NCBI RefSeq assembly: GCF_020179425.1
Contig: NZ_JAILYM010000005.1
Coordinates: 62,001 to 126,000 of the forward strand
Length of the DNA stretch: 64,000 nucleotides
Direction of reading: 5' to 3'
Origin: Novosphingobium percolationis
Lineage (GTDB): Bacteria; Pseudomonadota; Alphaproteobacteria; Sphingomonadales; Sphingomonadaceae
In this document: piece by piece, positions 1-14,362 of the stretch
Numbering within the stretch: the first letter of the stretch is position 1
Layout of the letters: each line of letters opens with the position of its first letter
Program-made: the position numbers and the translations under genes
Notes under the pieces: model-generated
Seen by the model: the letters and a program-made list of their open reading frames with translations, nothing else
What the model was told of the DNA's origin: nothing
Database searches by the model: none

Positions 1-2786
1 ACCTCGACCTCAAGGAAGTGAACCTGCCGGGCATTCCCGACTACAACGGGCTGGTCTACGGCAACGAAGGGCCGTTCGTGACCTACAACGGCGTCACCAC
101 GCTGTCGGGGTCGAACCGGCAGTTCTTCGTATCCGCGCATGACGGGGTGCTGCCCGACGGCTGGCTGGCCCACGAATCGATCGGCGTTCCGCCTGCCTAC
201 CACCAGATCGATCTCGGTTCGTGGACCTTCGACCGGCAGGTGCTGGCCAAGATCGACGTGGCGGGGGTGTTCTCGTGGAGCGCGCCGGCCCCGACCAACG
301 CCGCGCCCGTAATCACGTCCGGGGATGGTCGCGATGCGGCGACGATTTCCATTGCCGAGAATCGATCGGCGATCACCACTTTGACAGCCAGCGATACCGA
401 TGCGGGATCGGTGCTGACCTGGTCGATCAGCGGCGGCGCGGATGCGGCGCTGTTCACGGTCGATGCGGCAAGCGGCGCGCTGCGGTTCGTATCAAGCCGC
501 AACTTCGAGCGACCGGCGGACGATGGGGCCAACAACGTCTATGACGTGGTGATCAGCGTATCGGACGGGCAAGCGCGCGACAGCCAGGCGATTGCGGTCA
601 CCGTCAACAACGTCAACGAAGCGCCGACCGGCGGCGTCACGATCAGCGGCAGCGCCACCGTCGGCGGTACGCTGACCGCCGACAACACCGTGCGCGAGCC
701 CGACGGCCCCGGACCGGGCAGCTACCAGTGGCTGCGCGACGGCGTGGCGATCGCAGGCGCCAGGACGACAAGCTATGTCGTGACGCAGGCCGACGTCGGC
801 CACGCCATCGCGGCGGCGCTCGTCTATACCGACGGCGGCGGGTTTGCCGAACAGGTCACCAGCGATGCGCTGACCGCCACAGCGGCTCCGGCGCGCGATC
901 CGGGCGTGACCATCACCGGCAGCGATCTCGTGACGGGCGAGGATGGCGACACGGCGTTGCTGTCGGTCGTGCTGAACAAGGCTCCGGTCGATCCCGTCAC
1001 GCTGCGCTTCGCCGTCAGCGATGCGAGCGAGGGCACGCTTTCCGTCCAGTCGCTGACCTTCACCGCCAGCAACTGGAACATGGCGCAAAGCCTGACCGTC
1101 ACCGGCGCGGATGATTTCCTGAACGACGGCACGCAGACCTACAGCCTGCAGACCACGGTCGACACCCGCGACCTGTCGTACCTGCGCGTAACCGTGGGCG
1201 ACGTCGCGCTGTCGAACCTCGACGACGGACAGGACACGCCGCGCCAGCTCTATGGTGGCAACGACATCGACTATCTGGTCGGCGGCAACGGCGACGACCG
1301 GCTCTACGGCGCGGGCAACCTCGACGACTTGCGCGGCGGCATCGGCAATGATCGCCTCTATGGCCAGGAAGACAACGATCGCCTCTACGGCGGCGACGGC
1401 GCGGATCAGCTCTACGGCGGCTATGACGACGACGAGCTGCATGGCGATGCCGGGAACGACAAGCTGTACGGCGAACAGGGCGACGACCGGCTGGAGGGCG
1501 GCGCGGGCGCGGACGTACTCGACGGCGGCACCGGCGCCGATACGATGATCGGCGGGGCGGGCAACGACACCTACTATGTCGACGATACCGGCGACGTGAT
1601 CGACGACCAGGGACTGCCGGGTGATATCGACACGGTCATGGTGGTCGCCACGATCCAGTACCTGCTGGCGCCCAACGTCGACAATGCTGCGCTCGGCAGG
1701 GACAGCGGCGATGCAGGCCTTGTCGGCAACGGCCTTGCCAACGATCTCGATGGCAACGATGGCGCGAACGCTCTCGATGGAGGTGCGGGCAACGACACGA
1801 TCGACGGCGGCGCGGGCAGTGACGTGCTGGTCGGGGGCGCGGGAGACGATGTGATCGTCGGCGGTGCGGGTGTCGACACGACCGACTATGGCGATGCCAC
1901 CGGCGCGATCGTGATCGACCTTTCCGCAGGCACGGCCAAGGGCGAGGGCGCGGACACGCTTTCGGGCGTGGAAAACGTGATCGTGGGTGGTGGCAACGAT
2001 GTCGTCACCGGCTCGGCGGACGCCAACACGCTGGCAGGCGGCGCGGGCAACGATGCGCTTACCGGCGGCGGCGGCAACGACGTGCTGATCGGGGGCCTCG
2101 GCAACGATACGCTTTATGGGGGCGACGGCGACGACAGCGTCGATGCCGGGACCGGCAATGACCTGATCGTCGGCGGCGATGGCGCGGGCAACGACCGCTA
2201 TGCCGGTGGCGCGGGCATCGACACCATCAAGTACACCAGCGCGAAGGCCGGGATCATCGTCGACCTGTCCGCGGCGAGCAACCAGGCGCGCTCCAAGGGA
2301 TCGGTCGATGCCGCGGGTATCGGGGTCGACCAGCTTGCGGGCATCGAGAACGTGATCGCGGGCAACTATGGCGACACGGTGACCGGCAATGGCAGCGCCA
2401 ATACCTTGCGCGGCATGGGCGGCAACGACGTGCTGACGGGCAAGGGTGGCGCAGACCGTTTCGTGTTCGAGACGACGCCCTCCGGTGCGACAAACCGCGA
2501 CGTGATCACCGACTTCAGCCACGCGCAGGGCGATCGCATCGTGCTTTCCAAGGCGATCTTCGCCGCAGCAGGGGCGGTCGGCACCTTGGGCGAAACACAG
2601 TTCTGCGCCGCCGCGGGCGCCACGGCGGCGCGCGATGGAGACGATCGGATCGTCTACAACACCTCCACCGGCGCGCTCTACTATGATGCCGATGGCCTGG
2701 GCGGCGCAGGCGCCGTGCAGTTCGCCGTGGTGGGCCAATCCGTCCATCCCGCGCTGGTGGCGCAGGACTTCCTGATCGCGATCTAG
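1..2786 (+). CDS. RTX calcium-binding repeat protein, 3' part (5' end outside window)
   Basis: The frame is open to the left edge, with in-frame codons before the first GTG at 18, so this is the C-terminal ~927 residues of a larger gene. After an unassigned stretch of about 95 residues comes a cadherin-like domain (about residues 105-205, with NFERP and DVVISVSD motifs). An Ig-like/surface repeat follows (about 205-290), then a Calx-beta-like module (about 300-395). A long run of glycine/aspartate nonapeptides of the GGxGxDxLxGG type fills about 410-820. In this family each nonapeptide turn binds Ca2+ in a parallel beta-roll. The end (DVITDFSHAQGDRIVLS onward, finishing FLIAI) matches the usual RTX C-terminus, which carries the type I secretion signal. 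The product is therefore probably exported by an ABC/MFP/TolC system and works outside the cell. No transporter gene lies nearby. The enzymatic or adhesive role of the missing N-terminus cannot be told. Confidence 0.85.
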   Translation, partial: LDLKEVNLPGIPDYNGLVYGNEGPFVTYNGVTTLSGSNRQFFVSAHDGVLPDGWLAHESIGVPPAYHQIDLGSWTFDRQVLAKIDVAGVFSWSAPAPTNAAPVITSGDGRDAATISIAENRSAITTLTASDTDAGSVLTWSISGGADAALFTVDAASGALRFVSSRNFERPADDGANNVYDVVISVSDGQARDSQAIAVTVNNVNEAPTGGVTISGSATVGGTLTADNTVREPDGPGPGSYQWLRDGVAIAGARTTSYVVTQADVGHAIAAALVYTDGGGFAEQVTSDALTATAAPARDPGVTITGSDLVTGEDGDTALLSVVLNKAPVDPVTLRFAVSDASEGTLSVQSLTFTASNWNMAQSLTVTGADDFLNDGTQTYSLQTTVDTRDLSYLRVTVGDVALSNLDDGQDTPRQLYGGNDIDYLVGGNGDDRLYGAGNLDDLRGGIGNDRLYGQEDNDRLYGGDGADQLYGGYDDDELHGDAGNDKLYGEQGDDRLEGGAGADVLDGGTGADTMIGGAGNDTYYVDDTGDVIDDQGLPGDIDTVMVVATIQYLLAPNVDNAALGRDSGDAGLVGNGLANDLDGNDGANALDGGAGNDTIDGGAGSDVLVGGAGDDVIVGGAGVDTTDYGDATGAIVIDLSAGTAKGEGADTLSGVENVIVGGGNDVVTGSADANTLAGGAGNDALTGGGGNDVLIGGLGNDTLYGGDGDDSVDAGTGNDLIVGGDGAGNDRYAGGAGIDTIKYTSAKAGIIVDLSAASNQARSKGSVDAAGIGVDQLAGIENVIAGNYGDTVTGNGSANTLRGMGGNDVLTGKGGADRFVFETTPSGATNRDVITDFSHAQGDRIVLSKAIFAAAGAVGTLGETQFCAAAGATAARDGDDRIVYNTSTGALYYDADGLGGAGAVQFAVVGQSVHPALVAQDFLIAI

Positions 2787-2821
2787 CCCATTCGAGACCG
2801 TTCGACGCCGTTCGAAACGGC

Positions 2822-2852
2822 GGGCCGCGCCTGCTTCGCGCAGGGGCGGCCC
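2822..2852 (+). terminator. Hairpin after RTX gene, likely terminator
   Basis: Arms GGGCCGCGCCTGC and GCAGGGGCGGCCC close a short TTCG-containing loop with one internal mismatch, 35 bases after the RTX stop. The T-run that follows is weak (GTGTTTGG), so it could also be only a stabilising 3' hairpin. Confidence 0.5.
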
Positions 2853-3022
2853 CGGCGTGTTTGGCTCATTCGTATGCGCGATCCGGACCGCCCTGCCCCT
2901 CACCTTTGCCTTAGCTGGGTGATTAGGCCCCTTTTCAACGCCGGAACCGTGTGCTTTAGGCGGCGCGACTCATGGGCCCGCTCGCCCTTTCCTCCCACAC
3001 TTTTCCAAGCGGGGAACTTCGC

Positions 3023-4222
<1,200 letters not shown>

Positions 4223-4225
4223 ACC

Positions 4226-5110
4226 ATGTCGATTCTCATCAACAAGAACACCAAGGTCATCACCCAGGGGATGACCGGCAAGACCGGCGCGTTCCACACG
4301 CAGGCCGCGCTTGATTACGGCACGCAGATGGTTGCGGGCGTGACCCCCGGCAAGGGCGGCACCACCCACATCGGCCTGCCGCAGTACGACACCGTCGCCG
4401 AAGCCAAGGCCGTGACCGGCGCGACCGCTTCGTGCATCTACGTGCCGCCTCCGGGTGCCGCCGACGCGATCCTCGAAGCGATCGACGCGCAGATGGAACT
4501 GATCGTGTGCATCACCGAAGGCATCCCGGTGCTCGACATGGTGCGCGTGAAGCGTGCGCTTTCGGGCAGCAAGTCGCGCCTGATCGGCCCGAACTGCCCC
4601 GGCGTGCTGACCCCGGAAGAATGCAAGATCGGCATCATGCCCGGCAGCATCTTCAAGAAGGGCTCGGTTGGCGTCGTGTCGCGTTCGGGCACGCTGACCT
4701 ATGAAGCGGTGTTCCAGACCTCGAACATCGGCCTTGGCCAGACCACCGCGGTCGGCATCGGCGGTGACCCGGTCAACGGCACCAACTTCATCGACGTGCT
4801 CGAACTGTTCCTCGCCGACGACGACACCAAGTCGATCATCATGATCGGCGAAATCGGTGGCGACGCCGAAGAGCAGGCCGCGCAGTTCCTGATCGACGAG
4901 GCCAAGAAGGGCCGCAAGAAGCCGATGGCCGGCTTCATCGCGGGCCGCTCGGCCCCTCCGGGCCGCCGCATGGGCCACGCCGGCGCGATCGTCTCGGGCG
5001 GCAAGGGCGATGCCGAAAGCAAGATCGCCGCGATGGAAGCCGCAGGCATCCGCGTCAGCCCCTCGCCGAGCCTGCTGGGCGAAACGCTGGCGGAAGTGCT
5101 GAAGGGCTGA
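4226..5110 (+). CDS. sucD: Succinyl-CoA synthetase (ADP/GDP-forming) subunit alpha
   Basis: SucD is the CoA-binding subunit that carries the transient phosphohistidine. The 294-aa length is normal. An N-terminal CoA-binding Rossmann domain ([12 protein letters not shown], about residues 10-25) is followed by the ligase domain with RLIGPNCPG near 120 and the phosphohistidine segment [13 protein letters not shown], in which His251 is the expected phosphorylated residue. It starts 3 bases after sucC. A strong intrinsic terminator follows 27 bases after the stop, so sucCD looks like a complete two-gene unit here. The usual neighbours mdh and sucAB are not in the window. Confidence 0.97.
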   Translation: MSILINKNTKVITQGMTGKTGAFHTQAALDYGTQMVAGVTPGKGGTTHIGLPQYDTVAEAKAVTGATASCIYVPPPGAADAILEAIDAQMELIVCITEGIPVLDMVRVKRALSGSKSRLIGPNCPGVLTPEECKIGIMPGSIFKKGSVGVVSRSGTLTYEAVFQTSNIGLGQTTAVGIGGDPVNGTNFIDVLELFLADDDTKSIIMIGEIGGDAEEQAAQFLIDEAKKGRKKPMAGFIAGRSAPPGRRMGHAGAIVSGGKGDAESKIAAMEAAGIRVSPSPSLLGETLAEVLKG

Positions 5111-5137
5111 GCCTTTCGCATCTTGCGACAAGAAAAT

Positions 5138-5172
5138 GGGGCCGGAGGGGAAACCTTTCGGCCCTTTTTCTT
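5138..5172. terminator. Intrinsic terminator between sucD and pccR
   Basis: GGGCCG (5138-5143) pairs with CGGCCC (5159-5164) around an inner GAGG/CCTT pairing, followed by TTTTT (5165-5169). It lies between convergent sucD (+) and pccR (-), whose stop is at 5171. A nearly identical element follows groEL at 51981. Confidence 0.85.
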
Positions 5173-6580
5173 ATCCCTCCACCACCCGGTACGGCACGAG
5201 ATCCCGCTGGCTGGGGTCGACGGCGATGCCGCGGTCGCTGGGGGGGAAGGCGCGCTGGTCGCAGGCGTCGCGGGGGCAGATGCGGCAGGAGATGCCGATG
5301 CGGGTGACGGCTTCCTCGCTTTTCAGGTTCAGGCCCTCGGCATAGACGAATTCGTCGGACAGCGCGGCTTCGCAGCCCAGCACCACGGCATAGCGGCGCG
5401 GCGGGCGGTAGAAGCTGCCCGATGGCTTCACCAGCCCCTTGGCGATCGAGACATAGCGGATGCCGTCGGGCATTTCGGCGAGCTGGACGTGGATGCGGTC
5501 GGGGATGGCCACCGCCTCGTGCACGATCCACAAGGGGCACGCGCCGCCGAAGCGGCCGAATTGCAGGCGCGTGGCCGAATGGCGCTTGGTGATGTTGCCC
5601 GCCATGTCGACGCGCGCGAAGAACACCGGGATGCCGCGCGCCTGCGGGCGTTGCAGCGTGGAGAGGCGGTGGCAGCACTGTTCGAAGCTGGTGTGGAACA
5701 GCTGGCGCAGGCGGTCGACATCGTGCCGCAACGTGCGCGCGGCGCTGCGGAAGCGTTCGTAGGGCATCAGCAGCGCGCCCGCCGCGTAGTTGCCCAGCCC
5801 GACGGTGAGCAGATGGCGCGCAGCGTCGGTGCGCAAGGGGGCTTCGGCAACAATCTCGGCAATCTGGGCGGACAGCGCGAGCGCGGCGACCTGGTAGGCG
5901 AGCTGGAAGCGCCCCGATTCGAGCGGCTGATTCGAATCGAGCTGGATATGGCGCGCCGCCGCGTCGAAGCGGCGCAAGGGGCCGCCGCCCTTCCATTCGA
6001 TGGTGACACCCGCGCGGCGCAGCCAGTGCTGCATCGACCGGACGCGGGGGCTGGCCTCCTCGCCCGCGATTTCGTGCGCCAGCCGCTCGGCATCGCGGTC
6101 GATCCGGTCGACGTAGTTGTTGGCGAGGTGGAACCAGTCGCGCACTTCCTCCCACGGCAGGCGGCCGCCCGCGGCAAGGCTGGCGCCCATGGTCTCGTCC
6201 ATCATCTCCAGCCGCTGGCGGCTGCGCGCATGCAGGCCGTGCAGTTCGACGAAGGCCTGCGCGAAGGCGGGGAACTGGCGCGCGAGCCGCTCGGCCTGAT
6301 CGGTGGGCACGGCAGTGGACAGCTGCGGATCGGCCAGCGCGGTGCGCAAGCCTTCGGCGATCATGTCGGCATCGGCGGGGGCAAGATCGGCCCAGTCGAT
6401 GGGAAAAGCCCCGGCCAGCGCATCGGCCAACGCCGGGGTCAGGTGGCGCTCGTCGTTCTCGAGCTGCGAGAGGTAGCTGGCGCTGATTCCCAGCGTGGCG
6501 GCCATTTCGGCCTGCCGCAGCCCCCGCCTTTGTCGCAGGGAGCGCAAGGGTTCGCCTGCAAAGATCCGCTTGTTCGCCAT
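5171..6580 (-). CDS. pccR: Short-chain fatty acyl-CoA regulator (ScfR family, PccR-like)
   Basis: This 469-aa regulator has an N-terminal XRE-type helix-turn-helix (about residues 8-65, [19 protein letters not shown] and [11 protein letters not shown]). A central ImmA/IrrE-like region follows, without an HExxH motif ([11 protein letters not shown] stands at the equivalent place). The C-terminal domain is cysteine-containing ([18 protein letters not shown]). This architecture is that of ScfR proteins, whose member PccR controls propionyl-CoA carboxylase in Rhodobacter sphaeroides. It is divergent from pccB with 114 bases between starts, and the gap holds three TTTGCA-type repeats. I infer that it senses propionyl-CoA or a related acyl-CoA, controls pccB and probably itself. 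AGGAG sits just before the ATG at 6580. The target assignment comes from position and family; no binding data are available here. Confidence 0.88.
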   Translation of the reverse strand: MANKRIFAGEPLRSLRQRRGLRQAEMAATLGISASYLSQLENDERHLTPALADALAGAFPIDWADLAPADADMIAEGLRTALADPQLSTAVPTDQAERLARQFPAFAQAFVELHGLHARSRQRLEMMDETMGASLAAGGRLPWEEVRDWFHLANNYVDRIDRDAERLAHEIAGEEASPRVRSMQHWLRRAGVTIEWKGGGPLRRFDAAARHIQLDSNQPLESGRFQLAYQVAALALSAQIAEIVAEAPLRTDAARHLLTVGLGNYAAGALLMPYERFRSAARTLRHDVDRLRQLFHTSFEQCCHRLSTLQRPQARGIPVFFARVDMAGNITKRHSATRLQFGRFGGACPLWIVHEAVAIPDRIHVQLAEMPDGIRYVSIAKGLVKPSGSFYRPPRRYAVVLGCEAALSDEFVYAEGLNLKSEEAVTRIGISCRICPRDACDQRAFPPSDRGIAVDPSQRDLVPYRVVEG

Positions 6581-6593
6581 ACTCCTACGCTAG

Positions 6594-6624
6594 TTTGCAA
6601 AGTCGCGCTTTGCAACTTTGCAGG
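6594..6624. promoter_or_regulatory. Candidate PccR operator, three TTTGCA repeats
   Basis: TTTGCAAA at 6594-6601, TTTGCAAC at 6609-6616 and TTTGCAGG at 6617-6624 lie between the divergent pccR and pccB starts. Paired TTTGCAAA boxes are the reported PccR site in Rhodobacter. Spacing here is 7 bases between boxes 1 and 2 and none between 2 and 3. Confidence 0.7.
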
Positions 6625-6694
6625 ATTACATTGGACAGCCGCGCTGCAATGCGGCAACCCGCGCCGATTGCGACAGGTTAAGGGCAGAGGGTTT

Positions 6695-8221
<1,527 letters not shown>

Positions 8222-8231
8222 AGGCGCGGGG

Positions 8232-8251
8232 CCTCTCGCTTGCGCGAGGGG
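8232..8251 (+). other. Intergenic hairpin after pccB
   Basis: CCTCTCGC and GCGAGGGG form an 8-bp stem (one G-T pair) around TTGC, 10 bases after the pccB stop. There is no T-run. It may stabilise the pccB message or lower read-through into the thiolase gene. Confidence 0.45.
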
Positions 8252-8311
8252 ACGGCGGGAACGCTCGGGCCTAATCACGGCTCGAGCTTCCAGCCATCCG
8301 AAGGACAAGAC

Positions 8312-9490
8312 ATGACCGACATCTACATCGTTTCCGGCGCGCGCACCGCCATCGGCTCGTTCGGCGGCAGCCTTGCCTCGCTGCGCCCGGCCGAGCTTGG
8401 CACGATTGCGATCAAGGCCGCGATCGAGCGCGCCGGGATCACGCCGGACAAGGTGCAGAACGTGGTGATCGGCACCGTCGTCGCCAGCCAGCCCAAGGAC
8501 GTCTACGTCAGCCGCGTCGCCGCGGTGAACGCCGGCATCCCGATCGAAACCCCCGCCATGAACGTCAACCGCCTGTGCGGCTCTGGCCTGCAGGCGATCG
8601 TTTCGGCGGCGCAGGGCATCGCGCTTGGCGAACAGGACATTGCCGTCGCCGGTGGCGCGGAATCGATGTCGAACGCGCCGCACATGATCCTGACCGCGCG
8701 CAACGGCCAGAAGATGGGCGACCAGGTGCTGATGGACGCCATGATGGGCGCGCTGCACGATCCGTTCGAAGGCATCCACATGGGCGTTACGGCGGAAAAC
8801 GTGGCAGACCGCTGCGGCATCAGCCGTGAAGAGCAGGACGCGCTGGCGGTAGAAAGCCACAAGCGCGCTGCCGCCGCGGTCGCCGCAGGCTACTTCAAGG
8901 ACCAGATCGTCCCGGTCGAGATCAAGACCCGCAAGGGCGTGACCGTGTTCGACACCGACGAGCATTTCCGCGCCGACGCCAGCGTCGAAGCGATGGCGAC
9001 GCTGAAGCCGGTGTTCAAGAAGGACGGCACCGTTACGGCGGGCAATGCCTCGGGCCTGAACGACGGCGCGGGCGCGGTCGTGCTGGCGAGCGGCAAGGCC
9101 GTGGCCGAGCAGGGCCTCAAGCCGCTGGCCAAGATCCTGTCGTGGGGCCACGCGGGCGTGGAACCGAACGTGATGGGTCTCGGCCCGGTCAAGGCCGTGC
9201 CGGTGGCGCTGGCACGCGCCGGGCTGACGCTCGACCAGATCGACGTGATCGAGGCCAACGAGGCGTTTGCCGCGCAGGCCTGCGGCGTGGCCAAGGAACT
9301 GGGCTTCGACCCGGCCAAGACCAATCCGAACGGTTCGGGCATTTCGCTCGGCCATCCGATCGGGGCGACCGGCGCGATCCTGACGGTGAAGACTGCCTAC
9401 GAACTGCAGCGCACCGGAGGCCGCTATGGCCTGATCACGATGTGCATCGGCGGCGGCCAGGGCATCGCCATGGTGGTCGAACGGGTTTGA
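8312..9490 (+). CDS. Acetyl-CoA C-acetyltransferase (thiolase)
   Basis: A 392-aa thiolase that would catalyse condensation of two acetyl-CoA to acetoacetyl-CoA or the reverse cleavage. The nucleophile is Cys89 in [10 protein letters not shown]. The catalytic His lies in [15 protein letters not shown], and the second active-site Cys in MCIGGGQG near the C-terminus. I start it at the ATG at 8312 ([15 protein letters not shown], the conserved beginning). AAGGA stands 7 bases before it, while the longer frame from 8240 adds only non-conserved residues. Length and motifs fit PhaA/AtoB. It sits between pccB and mce, so it may feed or drain short-chain acyl-CoA in the same regulon; a beta-ketothiolase acting on 3-ketovaleryl-CoA is possible. 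No phaB or phaC gene lies in the window. Confidence 0.93.
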   Translation: MTDIYIVSGARTAIGSFGGSLASLRPAELGTIAIKAAIERAGITPDKVQNVVIGTVVASQPKDVYVSRVAAVNAGIPIETPAMNVNRLCGSGLQAIVSAAQGIALGEQDIAVAGGAESMSNAPHMILTARNGQKMGDQVLMDAMMGALHDPFEGIHMGVTAENVADRCGISREEQDALAVESHKRAAAAVAAGYFKDQIVPVEIKTRKGVTVFDTDEHFRADASVEAMATLKPVFKKDGTVTAGNASGLNDGAGAVVLASGKAVAEQGLKPLAKILSWGHAGVEPNVMGLGPVKAVPVALARAGLTLDQIDVIEANEAFAAQACGVAKELGFDPAKTNPNGSGISLGHPIGATGAILTVKTAYELQRTGGRYGLITMCIGGGQGIAMVVERV

Positions 9491-9500
9491 GGAACATGCG

Positions 9501-9537
9501 GGGCTGCCCGTCCGCAAGGACGGCGCGGCTCCAGCCC
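9501..9537 (+). other. Intergenic stem-loop between thiolase and mce
   Basis: CCGTCC (9508-9513) and GGACGG (9518-9523) form a perfect stem closed by a GCAA tetraloop. GGGCTG (9501-9506) and CAGCCC (9532-9537) form an outer stem. It lacks a T-run and lies 10 bases after the thiolase stop, just upstream of the mce ribosome-binding site. Confidence 0.5.
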
Positions 9538-9560
9538 GCAACGGGCAAAGGGAGATGACG

Positions 9561-9998
9561 ATGAAGCTGGGACGGTTGAATCACGTCGGCGTCGCAACGC
9601 CGGACATCGACGCCTCGATCGCGTTCTATCGCGACGTGATGGGCGCGAGCGACATCACCGAGCCGTTCGTGCTGGAAAGCCAGCAGGTGCGCGTGTGCTT
9701 CGTCAACACGCCGGGCGAGAACGGCACCAATGGCACCCAGATCGAGCTGATCCAGCCGACCAGCCCGGACAGCGCCGTGGGCAAGTGGCTCGCCGCCAAC
9801 CCGCTGGGTGGCCAGCACCACCTTTGCTACGAAGTGCCCGATATCCACGAAGCCAAGGCCTGGTTCGAAGCCCAGGGCAAGCGCGTGCTGGGCGAGCCCC
9901 GCATCGGCGCGCACGGTACGCTGATCTTCTTCGTCCACCCCAAGGACATGGGCGGCCAGCTCACCGAAATCATGGAAACGCCCAAGGGCGCGCACTGA
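9561..9998 (+). CDS. mce: Methylmalonyl-CoA epimerase
   Basis: Mce converts (S)- to (R)-methylmalonyl-CoA so that the mutase can use it. The 145-aa product is a vicinal oxygen chelate fold protein. Metal ligands can be seen: His in LNHVGVATPD near the N-terminus, the His pair in GQHHLCYEV mid-protein, and Glu in LTEIMETPKG at the end. Two ATGs are close. The one at 9555 directly abuts the AGGGAG ribosome-binding site, with no spacing, whereas the ATG at 9561 leaves 6 bases, so I prefer 9561; the alternative adds two residues. It lies 55 bases before the mutase gene. Confidence 0.94.
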   Translation: MKLGRLNHVGVATPDIDASIAFYRDVMGASDITEPFVLESQQVRVCFVNTPGENGTNGTQIELIQPTSPDSAVGKWLAANPLGGQHHLCYEVPDIHEAKAWFEAQGKRVLGEPRIGAHGTLIFFVHPKDMGGQLTEIMETPKGAH

Positions 9999-10053
9999 CC
10001 ACCTTCATCGGGCCGGAGCCGATCCGGCGCGACGCTGAACGGAACGACACGCG

Positions 10054-12201
10054 ATGACCGACAAACCGACGCTGGACCAATGGGCCGCCGCCGCCTCGAA
10101 GGAGGTGAAGGGCAAGAACCTCGACTGGCAGACCCCCGAGGGGATCACCGTCAAGCCGCTCTACACGGCAGACGACGTGACCGCCGATCCGGGCCTGCCC
10201 GGCTTCGCGCCGTTCACGCGCGGCGTGCGCGCCTCGATGTATGCGGGCCGCCCCTGGACCATCCGCCAGTATGCCGGTTTCTCCACCGCCGAGGAATCGA
10301 ACGCCTTCTATCGCCGCAACCTCGCGGCAGGGCAGAAGGGCCTGTCGGTCGCCTTCGACCTTGCCACGCACCGCGGCTATGACAGCGACCACCCGCGCGT
10401 GGTGGGCGACGTGGGCAAGGCGGGCGTCGCCATCGACAGCGTCGAGGACATGAAGATCCTGTTCGACGGCATCCCGCTCGACCAGATGTCGGTCTCGATG
10501 ACCATGAACGGCGCGGTGATCCCGATCCTCGCCTTCTTCATCGTCGCGGGCGAGGAACAGGGCGTCGATCGCAAGCTGCTGGACGGAACCATTCAGAACG
10601 ACATTCTGAAGGAGTTCATGGTCCGCAACACCTACATCTACCCGCCCGAACCCAGCATGCGGATCATCTCGGACATCTTCGGCTACACCAGCCGCGAGAT
10701 GCCGAAGTTCAACTCGATCTCGATTTCCGGCTACCACATGCAGGAAGCCGGTGCGACGCAGGTGCAGGAACTCGCCTTCACCATCGCCGACGGCATGGAA
10801 TACGTGAAGTACGGCGTCGCCAGCGGGCTCGACATCGATAAGTTTGCAGGACGCCTGTCGTTCTTCTTCGCCATCGGCATGAACTTCTTCATGGAAGTCG
10901 CCAAGCTACGCGCCGCGCGCGTGCTGTGGCACCGCGTGATGACGAAGCTGGGCGCCAAGGACGAACGCAGCAAGATGCTGCGCACCCACTGCCAGACCTC
11001 GGGCGTCAGCTTGCAGGAGCAGGACCCATACAACAACGTCATCCGCACCACGATCGAAGCGATGGCCGCGATGCTGGGCGGCACCCAGTCGCTGCACACC
11101 AATGCGCTCGATGAAGCGATCGCGCTGCCGACCGACTTTTCCGCGCGCATCGCCCGCAACACCCAGATCGTGATCCAGGAAGAGACGGGCATGTGCAACG
11201 TGGTCGATCCGCTCGGCGGGTCGTACTACATTGAAGCGCTGACCCAGGAACTGGTCGACAAGGCCTGGGAGATCATCGAGCGCGTCGAGGCCGAAGGCGG
11301 CATGGCCAAGGCCGTGTCGGCGGGCTGGCCCAAGGCGATGATCGAGGAAGCCGCCGCTGGCCGCCAGGCCCGCGTGGACAAGGGCACCGACGTGATCGTC
11401 GGCGTCAACAAGTACCGCCTCGCCAGCGAGGACAAGCTCGAAACGCTCGAAGTCGACAACCACGTCGTCCGCGAAGCGCAGATCGCCCGCATCAAGCGCG
11501 TTCGCGAGACCCGCGACGAGACCAAGTGCCGCGCGGCGCTCAACGCCCTGACCGAAGGCGCCAAGACCGGCGGCAACCTGCTCGAACTGGCGGTCGAGGC
11601 TGCGCGCCATCGCGCCACGCTGGGCGAAATCTCCGACGCGATGGAAATCGTGTTCGGCCGCCACGGCACGTTCCCGACCCCGGTCAAGGGCGTCTATGGC
11701 GCGGCCTATGCCGGTGACAGCCGCTACCAGCAGGTGCTAGACGGCGTCGAAGCCGTCACCCGTCGCTTGGGGCGCAAGCCCCGCATGCTCGTCGCCAAGA
11801 TGGGCCAGGACGGCCACGATCGCGGCGCGAACGTGATCGCCTCGGCGTTCAGCGACATGGGCTTCGACGTCACCAGCGGCCCGCTGTTCCAGACGCCGGA
11901 AGAAGCGGCCAAGCTGGCGCTCGAAAACGACGTCGACGCGGTCGGCGCCTCGAGCCTTGCCGCAGGGCACAAGACGCTGATCCCCGAACTGATCGGGCAC
12001 CTGAAAGCTGCCGGTCGCGCCGACATCAAGGTCGTCGCGGGCGGCGTGATCCCGCCGCAGGACTATGACTACCTGCGCGAAGCCGGGGTGCAGGGCATCT
12101 ACGGTCCGGGATCGAACGTGGTGGAATGCGCAGCCGACATGCTGCGCCTGCTGGGTCACAACATGCCGCCTCTGGGCAGCGAACTGGAAGCGGCGGAGTA
12201 A
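10054..12201 (+). CDS. scpA: Methylmalonyl-CoA mutase, adenosylcobalamin-dependent
   Basis: The mutase rearranges (R)-methylmalonyl-CoA to succinyl-CoA by a radical mechanism. At 715 aa it is a single-chain, homodimer-type enzyme (human MUT/ScpA class); the alpha/beta heterodimer form needs a second subunit. The N-terminal TIM-barrel domain includes [13 protein letters not shown] near residue 75 and [15 protein letters not shown] near 105. The C-terminal B12-binding domain has [13 protein letters not shown] near 585-597, where the His of DxHxxG replaces the lower axial ligand of cobalamin. A single mutA-type subunit and the G-protein chaperone MeaB are not in the window. Placed between mce and pccA in one strand-consistent cluster. 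Confidence 0.96.
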   Translation: MTDKPTLDQWAAAASKEVKGKNLDWQTPEGITVKPLYTADDVTADPGLPGFAPFTRGVRASMYAGRPWTIRQYAGFSTAEESNAFYRRNLAAGQKGLSVAFDLATHRGYDSDHPRVVGDVGKAGVAIDSVEDMKILFDGIPLDQMSVSMTMNGAVIPILAFFIVAGEEQGVDRKLLDGTIQNDILKEFMVRNTYIYPPEPSMRIISDIFGYTSREMPKFNSISISGYHMQEAGATQVQELAFTIADGMEYVKYGVASGLDIDKFAGRLSFFFAIGMNFFMEVAKLRAARVLWHRVMTKLGAKDERSKMLRTHCQTSGVSLQEQDPYNNVIRTTIEAMAAMLGGTQSLHTNALDEAIALPTDFSARIARNTQIVIQEETGMCNVVDPLGGSYYIEALTQELVDKAWEIIERVEAEGGMAKAVSAGWPKAMIEEAAAGRQARVDKGTDVIVGVNKYRLASEDKLETLEVDNHVVREAQIARIKRVRETRDETKCRAALNALTEGAKTGGNLLELAVEAARHRATLGEISDAMEIVFGRHGTFPTPVKGVYGAAYAGDSRYQQVLDGVEAVTRRLGRKPRMLVAKMGQDGHDRGANVIASAFSDMGFDVTSGPLFQTPEEAAKLALENDVDAVGASSLAAGHKTLIPELIGHLKAAGRADIKVVAGGVIPPQDYDYLREAGVQGIYGPGSNVVECAADMLRLLGHNMPPLGSELEAAE

Positions 12202-12208
12202 GCACGCA

Positions 12209-14230
<2,022 letters not shown>

Positions 14231-14269
14231 GCCCGTCCGCAAGGCCTGAGGGGAAGTTTAATCGCTCGG

Positions 14270-14322
14270 TTGAATTTCCCTTGCAGGCACTCGGGATAGG
14301 TTGACGTTTACGTAAGCGCCAA
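14270..14322 (+). promoter_or_regulatory. Candidate promoter and 22-bp imperfect palindrome upstream of etfBA
   Basis: The palindrome spans 14301-14322: TTG, a CG pair, the perfect core TTACGTAA (14308-14315), then a CG pair and CAA, with two mismatched position pairs. Such TTACGTAA-centred dyads resemble operators of MerR-family acyl-CoA regulators such as LiuR in other Proteobacteria. A weak sigma-70-like promoter (TTGAAT at 14270, GGATAG at 14294) lies just upstream. Confidence 0.45.
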
Positions 14323-14362
14323 TTATGCGCGCCCTTGTGGAACACGAGAAAGGCCTGACAGC

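Noticed and set aside
1250..2460. Repetitive DNA resembling a CRISPR or satellite array
   Set aside because: The repeat unit is a 27-base coding nonapeptide of the RTX type with diverged bases and no spacers.
492..2903. 803-aa open frame opposite the RTX gene
   Set aside because: Its regular valine/alanine/arginine pattern simply mirrors the glycine-aspartate repeats on the other strand.
6551..6563. A further TGCAAA inside the pccR coding start
   Set aside because: Only six bases match and it lies within codons 7-10 of pccR, so chance is likely.
5123..6694. N-terminal extension of about 520 residues on PccB
   Set aside because: The open frame continues upstream through the antisense of pccR and the operator. 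PccB has its normal length and ribosome-binding site from 6695.
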